From the NCBI GenBank assembly GCA_043736395.1, contig JAYTCQ010000163.1, forward strand, positions 1 through 6,196: a stretch of DNA of 6,196 nucleotides, in the 5' to 3' direction. The DNA is from JAFDVL01 sp043736395. GTDB lineage: Bacteria > Acidobacteriota > Blastocatellia > RBC074. The notes under the pieces are model-generated. The model saw nothing but the letters and a program-made list of their open reading frames with translations, made no database searches and was not told the origin of the DNA. A program made the position numbers and the translations under genes. This document shows positions 1 to 5,356 of the stretch, one piece after another; positions within the stretch are counted from its first letter, which is position 1, and every line of letters starts with the position of its first letter.

Positions 1-82
1 TTTTTTGTTGCCGAAATTTTGCATAGCTGCTACTCTCGGTATTCCTACTTCAGCCCCTTCTTCAATTAATTAACCCCCCTTC

Positions 83-87
83 AGGAG
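83..87 (+). promoter_or_regulatory. Shine-Dalgarno site of the secreted-protein gene
   Basis: AGGAG lies 4 nt before the ATG at 92. This is the strongest ribosome-binding site in the window and fixes the start. The rest of the upstream stretch (1-82) contains no -35/-10 pair that I find convincing. Confidence 0.7.
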
Positions 88-91
88 CAAC

Positions 92-613
92 ATGCTAAAG
101 AAAATAATTGTTCTTACCTTACTTGTTTCAATGGTTGGAAATGTAACTGTTTTTGCCGGGCTGAGCAGCAAAAAAGCTGCTTATCAGGGAGGCACCACAA
201 AAGATAAAGACTTCGCTGGAGCCAAAGAAGGCGTCGAAGGAAATTTCATTATCAACGATGAAGCCGCCTTGAAATTTGATTACGAAATCAATAAAGTTAA
301 AAAGACTTATTCAATTCCCTACAGCCAATTTATTGATGTCGAGTACGGTCAAAAAGCCGGACGTAGAGTTGGCGCAGCGTTGGCAACGGCGATTTTAATC
401 AGCCCCGTCGGACTGTTTTTACTCTTCTCAAAAAAGCGGAAACATTTTGTAACGATTGGATATAAAGGCGAAGACGGAAAAGATCAGGTCGCGATTTTTG
501 AAGTTGGCAAAGATATTATTCGTGAATCGTTGGCTGTTCTGGAAGCTCGTTCGGGCAAGAAAATTGTCTATCAGGATGAGGAAGCTAAAAAATCCAGCAG
601 TAAAGGGAAGTGA
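92..613 (+). CDS. Small secreted/exported protein of unknown function
   Basis: A 173-residue protein that I do not recognise as a named family. Residues 1-22 look like a Sec signal peptide: KK at 3-4, a hydrophobic core at 5-20, and a VFA|G cleavage site after A22. The mature part has a charged segment, then a probable beta-rich stretch (residues 50-90, including IPYSQFIDVEYG). A hydrophobic segment at about 93-112 ends in a basic KKRK patch and could be a membrane helix or a buried hairpin. Next comes another strand-rich region (FVTIGYKGEDGKDQVAIFEV), an amphipathic helix at about 139-155 and a lysine-rich tail. Strands followed by a C-terminal helix recall a pleckstrin-homology-like fold, but that is only a guess. 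Similar small proteins are, from memory, common in Acidobacteriota. AGGAG at 83-87 lies 4 nt before this ATG and supports the start. It converges on sdhB and is not part of that operon. Confidence 0.8.
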   Translation: MLKKIIVLTLLVSMVGNVTVFAGLSSKKAAYQGGTTKDKDFAGAKEGVEGNFIINDEAALKFDYEINKVKKTYSIPYSQFIDVEYGQKAGRRVGAALATAILISPVGLFLLFSKKRKHFVTIGYKGEDGKDQVAIFEVGKDIIRESLAVLEARSGKKIVYQDEEAKKSSSKGK

Positions 614-623
614 TTTTTTGACT

Positions 624-773
624 GGAGCGCAAGCGTCCCGCTTGCTGAGCAAACGCGTAAAACGCCGCTCGCGAACCGTGGCGAGCGAGTCGCTTTATCT
701 TTAAGGTATCTCCTCGCCACTGCGTTTGCGACGCTCGCGCTGGCAAACGCAGCAAGCAGGATGCTGGCGCTCC
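624..773. repeat. REPIN-like inverted palindrome pair between convergent genes
   Basis: Two 24-nt arms, 624-647 and 750-773, are inverted copies of each other with three mismatches, about 102 bp apart. The left arm contains a perfect 7-bp hairpin (629-635 with 639-645) around a TCC loop. The right arm has the same hairpin on the other strand (752-758 with 762-768) with one mismatch. The left arm has GGAG at its outer edge, and the right arm has the same motif on the opposite strand (770-773). The spacer carries two more perfect hairpins: 666-672 with 681-687, and 721-729 with 743-751. The element almost fills the gap between the stop of the secreted-protein gene (613) and the stop of sdhB (778). 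It may fold in both transcripts and protect or end their 3' ends, but neither side has the GC hairpin plus T-run of a standard intrinsic terminator. It is related to the element at 1575-1681. Confidence 0.75.
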
Positions 774-777
774 CAGA

Positions 778-1557
778 CTACCCTTCGGTTCCGGCTTTTG
801 TTTTTGTGCCAAATCCTTCCTTCAGCGTCGCCTTAAAATAATCTCGGTTCATTCGCGCAATAAAATCCATACTGATTTCTTTCGGGCACGCGGCTGAGCA
901 AGAACCAATGTTCGTACAAGCTCCGAAACCTTCTTCGTCCATCGTGGCTACCATATTCAATACTCGACGATGACGTTCGGGCTGACCTTGTGGCAGGACG
1001 CCGAGATGACCAACCTTTGCGGCCACGAAGAGCATCGCTGAGCCATTTTTACAGGCCGCTACGCACGCGCCGCAGCCGATGCACTGCGCAGCATCCATTG
1101 CCTGGTCGGCATCAACCTTGGGGACGAGGACGGCATTTGCGTCAGGTGCGGCTCCGGTCGGAACGGAAATATATCCGCCGGATTGAATAATGCGGTCAAA
1201 GCTGGTGCGGTCTACAACTAAATCTTTAATGACGGGAAAAGCCTTTGCGCGCCACGGTTCAATCATGATGGTGTCGCCATCTTTGAAGCTGCGCATGTGA
1301 AGCTGGCAAGTGGTACAAGCATCAAGCGGACCGTGCGGAGTTCCGTTAATGACGAGCGAGCACATCCCACAAATTCCTTCGCGGCAATCGTGATCGAAGG
1401 CGATAGGCCCTTCATTTTTACTGCTTAATTCTTCATTGACGACATCCAGCATTTCTAAAAAAGACATATCCGGGCTGACATCTTTGGCTTGATACGTCAC
1501 CATTTTTCCAGCTTCAGAAGCGTTTTTTTGTCGCCAAACTTTTAAAGTCAAATTCAT
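778..1557 (-). CDS. sdhB: Succinate dehydrogenase (type B) iron-sulfur subunit
   Basis: A 259-residue cytoplasmic-side electron-transfer subunit that links the flavin in SdhA to haem and quinone in SdhC. The N-terminal plant-ferredoxin-like domain carries the [2Fe-2S] ligands C58, C63 and C66 (DCREGICGMC). The fourth is most likely C84 (TTCQLHM), with an extra cysteine at C81. The C-terminal bacterial-ferredoxin-like domain has C159-x2-C162-x2-C165 plus C224 for the [4Fe-4S] cluster, and C169, C214 and C220 for the [3Fe-4S] cluster. The block CIGCGACVAACKNGSAMLF, with KNG after C169, is characteristic of the type B SdhB seen in Bacteroidetes, Actinobacteria and related lineages. Length is normal and all cluster ligands are present. 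It is the last gene of sdhCAB and is separated from sdhA by a palindromic repeat. AGGA at 1566-1569, 8 nt before the ATG, supports the start. A fumarate reductase role cannot be excluded from sequence alone. Confidence 0.96.
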   Translation of the reverse strand: MNLTLKVWRQKNASEAGKMVTYQAKDVSPDMSFLEMLDVVNEELSSKNEGPIAFDHDCREGICGMCSLVINGTPHGPLDACTTCQLHMRSFKDGDTIMIEPWRAKAFPVIKDLVVDRTSFDRIIQSGGYISVPTGAAPDANAVLVPKVDADQAMDAAQCIGCGACVAACKNGSAMLFVAAKVGHLGVLPQGQPERHRRVLNMVATMDEEGFGACTNIGSCSAACPKEISMDFIARMNRDYFKATLKEGFGTKTKAGTEG

Positions 1558-1565
1558 CTGAATAT

Positions 1566-1569
1566 TCCT
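1566..1569 (-). promoter_or_regulatory. Shine-Dalgarno site of sdhB, abutting the repeat
   Basis: Read on the - strand, AGGA lies 8 nt before the sdhB ATG. It is only 5 nt from the edge of the 29-bp inverted-repeat arm that ends at 1575. Folding of that repeat could therefore affect ribosome access; this is an inference. Confidence 0.6.
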
Positions 1570-1574
1570 GTTTC

Positions 1575-1681
1575 ACTGGGAACGCCCGCATCCTGCGGGC
1601 GAATCCGTACTACGCTCACACTTTTCATCGCAGTTAATTCGCCCGCCACGGTTTCGCCCGCAGGATGCGGGCGTTCCCAGT
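1575..1681. repeat. REPIN-like element with perfect 29-bp inverted arms inside the sdh operon
   Basis: Positions 1575-1603 and 1653-1681 are exact reverse complements over 29 nt, with a 49-nt spacer. Each arm is itself a hairpin with a perfect 8-bp stem and 3-nt loop: 1583-1590 with 1594-1601, and 1655-1662 with 1666-1673. A partial extra copy (TTCGCCCGC) is at 1638-1646. The arm follows the pattern GGGAACGC then GCCCGCA-TCC-TGCGGGC and matches the arms at 624-647 and 750-773 in layout. A block at 1644-1657 (CGCCACGGTTTCGC) also recurs, inverted and one base shorter, at 671-683. The element starts 4 nt after the sdhA stop and ends just upstream of the sdhB Shine-Dalgarno site. In the sdh mRNA it could form either one long stem or two small hairpins. 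No transposase and no clear target-site duplication is visible. Confidence 0.85.
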
Positions 1682-1685
1682 TAAT

Positions 1686-3605
1686 TTATTTATAACTTCT
1701 GGTAGACATGTGTACTTCCTCGTATACCAGATTTTCTTTATTGAGTTCAGGGAAGCTGTCTACGCCTTTGTGTTCCCAGGCGGCGACATACGAAAATTCT
1801 TCGTCTTTCCGCAGAGCTTCGCCGTCTTCGGTTTGATATTCTTCGCGGAAATGTCCACCGCAAGATTCTTCGCGGTGCAGCGCGTCGTAGCACAACAGTT
1901 CGCCGAATTCCATAAAATCAGCAACCCGTCCGGCCTGTTCGAGCGACTGATTTAATTCTTGATTATCGCCCAAAACATTGACGTTTTCCCAGAATTCCTG
2001 GCGCAACGCTGGAATCATTTCCAGTGCTTCCTTCAAGCCTTTTTCGTTACGACCCATGCCGCATTTGTCCCACATGATTTTGCCCAATTCACGATGAAAA
2101 TCACGGGGAGTCCGTTTGCCGCGAATCGAAAGCAATTTATTGACGCGGTTGTTGATTTCTTCCTCGGCTTTTTTGAATTCGGGATGATCTTCGCTGGGGC
2201 GATTTTTCGGATTTGACGCGAAGAAATTTCCGACTGTGTACGGAGCCACAAAATATCCGTCAGCCAAGCCCTGCATTAAAGCCGAGGCTCCGAGGCGGTT
2301 AGCACCGTGATCGGAGAAATTCGCTTCACCAAGCACAAACAGTCCGGGAACATTGCTCATCAAGTTGTAATCTACCCATAATCCGCCCATCGTATAATGT
2401 ACGGCAGGGAAGATGCGCATCGGTTGTTGATAGGCATTTTCTCCCGTGATGCGCTGGTACATATCGAACAAATTTCCGTAGCGTTCACGGATTTTATCTT
2501 CACCTAAGCGTTTGATCGAATCGGCGAAATCGAGATAGACACCAAGCCCGCCGGGGCCGACGCCGCGGCCTTCGTCGCAGGCTTCTTTTGCCGCCCGCGA
2601 AGAAATATCACGCGGAGCCAAATTGCCGTAACTTGGATATTTGCGCTCTAAATAATAATCGCGTTCATTCTCTGGAATTTGATTGAACGGACGATTGTCG
2701 CCAGGTTTCTTTGGAGCCCAGACGCGTCCATCGTTGCGGAGCGATTCCGACATTAACGTTAATTTTGATTGATGATCGCCGCTGACGGGAATGCAGGTCG
2801 GATGAATTTGCGTGTAACAGGGATTTGCAAACGTTGCACCTTTTTTATAAGCGCGATACGTCGCTGTAACGTTGCAACCCTGTGCGTTCGTCGAAAGAAA
2901 AAAGACGTTCCCGTATCCGCCGGTGGCCAGGATCACAGCATCGGCTGAGTGCGATGAAATTTTTCCCGTGACCATATCGCGGACGACAATCCCTTTCGCG
3001 TAGCCGTCAATCATGACGACATCCAGCATTTCGGTGCGTGGGTACATTTTGACCGCCCCGGCTCCGATTTGTTTGCTGAGGGCTTGATAGGCTCCAAGCA
3101 ATAATTGTTGCCCTGTTTGTCCGCGAGCATAAAACGTCCGTGAAACCTGTGCGCCGCCGAAAGAACGATTCGCAAGCGTCCCGCCGTATTCACGAGCGAA
3201 GGGAACTCCCTGTGCCGCGCATTGGTCTATGATATTTACAGAAACTTCGGCGAGGCGATGAACATTGGCTTCGCGGGCGCGGAAATCGCCGCCTTTAATG
3301 GTGTCGTAAAACAGGCGATGCACACTGTCGCCGTCATTTTGGTAATTTTTTGCGGCGTTGATGCCGCCCTGCGCGGCGATAGAATGCGCACGTCGCGCAC
3401 TGTCCTGATAGCAAAACGCTTTGACGCCGTACCCAAGTTCAGAAAGCGAGGCCGCCGCTGCCGCTCCGGCAAGTCCGGTGCCGACGACGATGACTTCGTA
3501 TTTGCGTTTGTTCGCCGGATTGACGAGCTTCGCATCCTGCTTATATTTGCTCCACTTCTGGCCGACTGCGCCGGAAGGAATATTTGAATGTAAAGTAATA
3601 GCCAT
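1686..3605 (-). CDS. sdhA: Succinate dehydrogenase (type B) flavoprotein subunit
   Basis: A 639-residue catalytic subunit that oxidises succinate to fumarate, acting on the cytoplasmic face. An FAD-binding Rossmann motif is at 38-47 (VIVVGTGLAG). H74 in RRAHSIAAQGG matches the histidine that binds FAD covalently. Active-site candidates by family alignment are H268 (QIHPT), R332 (APRDISSRA, the proton-transfer arginine), H403 (VHYTMGG) and R437 (HGANRLGAS). The capping domain lies between the two halves of the FAD domain, and the helical C-terminal domain runs from about residue 470. Length and the approximately 35-residue extension before the Rossmann motif fit the long type B SdhA proteins. 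It starts 8 bp after sdhC. There is no strong Shine-Dalgarno site before its ATG (only A-rich sequence), so translational coupling to sdhC is likely. No frameshift or missing key residue is seen. Fumarate reductase is the alternative reading of the same fold. Confidence 0.97.
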   Translation of the reverse strand: MAITLHSNIPSGAVGQKWSKYKQDAKLVNPANKRKYEVIVVGTGLAGAAAAASLSELGYGVKAFCYQDSARRAHSIAAQGGINAAKNYQNDGDSVHRLFYDTIKGGDFRAREANVHRLAEVSVNIIDQCAAQGVPFAREYGGTLANRSFGGAQVSRTFYARGQTGQQLLLGAYQALSKQIGAGAVKMYPRTEMLDVVMIDGYAKGIVVRDMVTGKISSHSADAVILATGGYGNVFFLSTNAQGCNVTATYRAYKKGATFANPCYTQIHPTCIPVSGDHQSKLTLMSESLRNDGRVWAPKKPGDNRPFNQIPENERDYYLERKYPSYGNLAPRDISSRAAKEACDEGRGVGPGGLGVYLDFADSIKRLGEDKIRERYGNLFDMYQRITGENAYQQPMRIFPAVHYTMGGLWVDYNLMSNVPGLFVLGEANFSDHGANRLGASALMQGLADGYFVAPYTVGNFFASNPKNRPSEDHPEFKKAEEEINNRVNKLLSIRGKRTPRDFHRELGKIMWDKCGMGRNEKGLKEALEMIPALRQEFWENVNVLGDNQELNQSLEQAGRVADFMEFGELLCYDALHREESCGGHFREEYQTEDGEALRKDEEFSYVAAWEHKGVDSFPELNKENLVYEEVHMSTRSYK

Positions 3606-3613
3606 ATTATTTT

Positions 3614-4294
3614 TTACTTAACCAAGCCAGTCATAACTGCAATAACAATTGCGCAATTTCCGACAAAGATCGCTGCTGCCCCAGCCTTAGCGGTAAGGCG
3701 AATGGCCTGATCGTACGCGCCATTTTTGATGCCTAATGATTGAAACATTGAACCGATGCCGTGGCTTAAGTGCAGGCACAGAAGTGCCATTGCCACTAAA
3801 TAAACCACTGAAACAATTGGATTGCTAAAGCTTTGCACCACCATCTGAAAGACATCATGGTTTCCGGCTGGATCACGCAGCATCAAGTAGTCAGGATTCG
3901 TTACACCAACGGTGAAATGCAGTAGATGATAAATAATGAAAGCCAGAATAATGGTACCGCTGATCGCCGCTGTTCGCGAAGATAGAGCGGATGCGACCGG
4001 TGGTTTTCCATTGTCATAACTGACCGGACGCGCTCTTCTATTTCGTAAAACCAATTGAATCGCAGTGATGACATGCAGCAGGGCGATGGTCAGTAATCCA
4101 AGTCGAGCGCCCCACAGTAATGGCGGTTTTGATTTAAGCAAATGGGCATATTCATTGAGCGCTTCCGCTCCGCTAAAGACCTGTAAGTTCCCAAGCATAT
4201 GAATAATGACGAAGGCAAACAGGCCTGCCCCGGTGATCGCCATAATATATTTTTTGCCTAAAGTTGAGTTGAAAAATCTTGATACAATGTTCAT
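3614..4294 (-). CDS. sdhC: Succinate dehydrogenase cytochrome b558-type membrane subunit
   Basis: A 226-residue integral membrane anchor that carries haem b and reduces quinone. Five hydrophobic helices are visible at about 17-38, 59-83, 108-131, 159-183 and 203-224, so this is the single-subunit type B anchor. No sdhD is expected and none is present. Histidines placed for the two b haems are H32 (helix I), H74 (II), H123 or H126 (III) and H178 or H175 (IV, LHLSHG). The start MNIVSRFFNSTLGKK resembles the usual N-terminus of the sdhC b558 family. An in-frame TGA lies 33 nt upstream with no alternative start between, so this ATG is firm. No Shine-Dalgarno site lies at normal distance; AAGGAAG is about 17 nt away, which is too far. 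It is the first gene of sdhCAB and lies 84 bp downstream of the SDR gene on the same strand. Type B di-haem enzymes usually work with menaquinone. Confidence 0.95.
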   Translation of the reverse strand: MNIVSRFFNSTLGKKYIMAITGAGLFAFVIIHMLGNLQVFSGAEALNEYAHLLKSKPPLLWGARLGLLTIALLHVITAIQLVLRNRRARPVSYDNGKPPVASALSSRTAAISGTIILAFIIYHLLHFTVGVTNPDYLMLRDPAGNHDVFQMVVQSFSNPIVSVVYLVAMALLCLHLSHGIGSMFQSLGIKNGAYDQAIRLTAKAGAAAIFVGNCAIVIAVMTGLVK

Positions 4295-4378
4295 TGGAAA
4301 GTACTTTGAAACTTCCTTGGTTGTTCACACCGCAGAATCTACTTTTGAGTTTTTTTGAATTTCCAGCCTAATTGAGTT

Positions 4379-5260
4379 CTACATTGTTCGGACTTCGCCC
4401 TCGCTTGTCAATTGTCGCAGATAGCTTTCCAGCTTTTTTTCGCCAATCTTCGGTGCAATACAATCGTTCGTGTTAACAAATATTCCGAAATCGAGGAACT
4501 CAAAAAGTCTGCGATCAAAATATGCCAGCGGTTTGATCAAAAAGCGGAACAAGCCAACCGGATACGAAATAAAACGAGGCTTTTTATTCAGAGCTTCAAA
4601 GCATAGTTCGCCCAACTTGCGCCGAGTGAATACTTCCGGCCCTCCGATATTGAATTCTGTTTCGTGGGACGTAATTGCTTTAAGACACGCCGCTGCGACT
4701 TCGGATTCGTGAATTGGATTCGTCAGAGCGCTGCCGTCACCAAACAACGGAATAATCCCTTTTCTCGCCATTTTGACAAATTCCGCAAAGATATAAAAAA
4801 TCCCCGTCGGTCGAATGATGGCGTAGGCAAGTCCTGAATTTATCAATTCTCTTTCAAACGCCGCGTGTGCGCCGAAGTATGGGATACCTGCGTTTTCATT
4901 GGCTTTGAATACCGAGACGTAAATAAATTTTTTAACGCCAGCCCGTTTCGCTTCTGCTAATAAATTTTTGTTCGCCTGAAAATCTACATCAAAATAAGTC
5001 GCGTTCCGCTCTTTTGTCAGCCCTACATTTAAGCTTGCTCCAATCGAAGAAATTACAATTTCAATTCCATCGCAAGTACCTTGCAGCGAGTTTTTATCCC
5101 TGGCATCGGCTAAGAAAATCTTCGCGTCAGAGATTCCGGTTTCTGCAAGTCTTTTTGAGCTTCGTGCCAGCAGGTGGATTTTATGAGAGCTGGAATAAAG
5201 GGCTTTTGCCAGCTCTTTTCCGACTGCGCCAGTTGCTCCTGCCAGAAGAATATTTGACAT
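4379..5260 (-). CDS. Atypical SDR-family NAD(P)-binding protein
   Basis: A 293-residue NAD(P)-binding protein of the extended/atypical short-chain dehydrogenase (NmrA-like) group; its substrate is unknown. The dinucleotide motif GATGAVG is at 8-14. R33 after the second strand (LLARS) suggests NADP(H). ADARD at 51-55 and VISSIGAS at 69-76 are the usual following motifs. YVSVF is at 114-118. The segment YFGAHAAFERELINSGLAY leads into IIRPTGIF (148-155) and LFGDGSALTNPIH (172-184). H132 sits where classical SDRs have the catalytic Lys. From memory, His here is normal for this subgroup, so an oxidoreductase reaction is not assured; it could be a sensor or an assembly factor. An upstream ATG at 5290 would add ten residues. 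I prefer 5260 because GAGGT precedes it by 4 nt and the protein then begins at the first Rossmann strand. It diverges from lysR and may be that regulator's target. Confidence 0.88.
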   Translation of the reverse strand: MSNILLAGATGAVGKELAKALYSSSHKIHLLARSSKRLAETGISDAKIFLADARDKNSLQGTCDGIEIVISSIGASLNVGLTKERNATYFDVDFQANKNLLAEAKRAGVKKFIYVSVFKANENAGIPYFGAHAAFERELINSGLAYAIIRPTGIFYIFAEFVKMARKGIIPLFGDGSALTNPIHESEVAAACLKAITSHETEFNIGGPEVFTRRKLGELCFEALNKKPRFISYPVGLFRFLIKPLAYFDRRLFEFLDFGIFVNTNDCIAPKIGEKKLESYLRQLTSEGEVRTM

Positions 5261-5263
5261 AGT

Positions 5264-5268
5264 ACCTC
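5264..5268 (-). promoter_or_regulatory. Shine-Dalgarno site deciding the SDR start
   Basis: On the - strand, GAGGT lies 4 nt before the ATG at 5260. The longer in-frame reading from 5290 would place this site inside the gene and add a ten-residue tail (MLSCICLRGT) with no family support. Confidence 0.6.
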
Positions 5269-5330
5269 GCAAACATATACAAGATAACAATCCAGAATGT
5301 ATTAGTAAAATAGAAAAAAATAATATTATC

Positions 5331-5347
5331 TATAAGCAACTCTTATA
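5331..5347. promoter_or_regulatory. Candidate LysR-type operator (T-N11-A inverted repeat)
   Basis: TATAAG-CAACT-CTTATA is a perfect 6-bp inverted repeat with a 5-nt centre. It contains T-N11-A (T5333 to A5345), the half-site geometry typical of LysR-family operators. It lies in the 96-bp AT-rich gap between the divergent SDR and lysR starts and ends 9 nt before the lysR ATG. Its position over a TATAAT fits negative autoregulation. AT-rich sequence can produce such repeats by chance, hence the moderate confidence. Confidence 0.5.
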
Positions 5348-5349
5348 AT
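5344..5349 (+). promoter_or_regulatory. Candidate -10 element of lysR
   Basis: An exact TATAAT hexamer, 7 nt before the lysR ATG and overlapping the candidate operator. Used as a -10 box, it would start transcription at or next to the ATG, giving a leaderless or nearly leaderless mRNA. That would fit the absence of a good Shine-Dalgarno site (only AAAAG). No good TTGACA is seen at the proper distance, so this remains tentative. Confidence 0.35.
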
Positions 5350-5356
5350 AAAAGTT

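Noticed and set aside
1..91. Promoter for the secreted-protein gene (TTGTTG at 5-10 with TGCTAC 17 nt later)
   Set aside because: The -10 match is too weak to separate from chance.
620..779. GACT at 620-623 and 776-779 as a target-site duplication of the 624-773 element
   Set aside because: Only four bases, offset by two from the right arm, partly within the arm consensus (ACTGG), and no matching duplication flanks the second element.
428..812. Several short frames on both strands across the end of the secreted-protein gene and the 624-773 repeat
   Set aside because: They are low-complexity translations of the palindromes or shadows of the upstream gene, with no supporting start signals.
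624..1681. CRISPR-like or direct repeat array
   Set aside because: The units are inverted pairs with hairpins, not regularly spaced direct repeats with unique spacers, and no cas gene is present.
1665..1955. 96-codon + strand frame antisense to the sdhA 3' end, starting in the repeat
   Set aside because: Its start is inside the palindromic element and the rest mirrors sdhA codons; no recognisable domain.
3222..3587. 121-codon open frame on the + strand, antisense to the N-terminal part of sdhA
   Set aside because: It lies fully inside a strongly conserved sdhA region, has no family-like sequence or good ribosome-binding site, and is explained by codon bias of the opposite strand.
4341..4360. 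T-run at 4350-4356 as a terminator
   Set aside because: The run is on the + strand, opposite to the SDR and sdh transcripts, and has no GC-rich stem before it.
5258..5290. Upstream ATG at 5290 as the SDR start
   Set aside because: The added residues do not fit the family and would swallow the Shine-Dalgarno site of the 5260 ATG.
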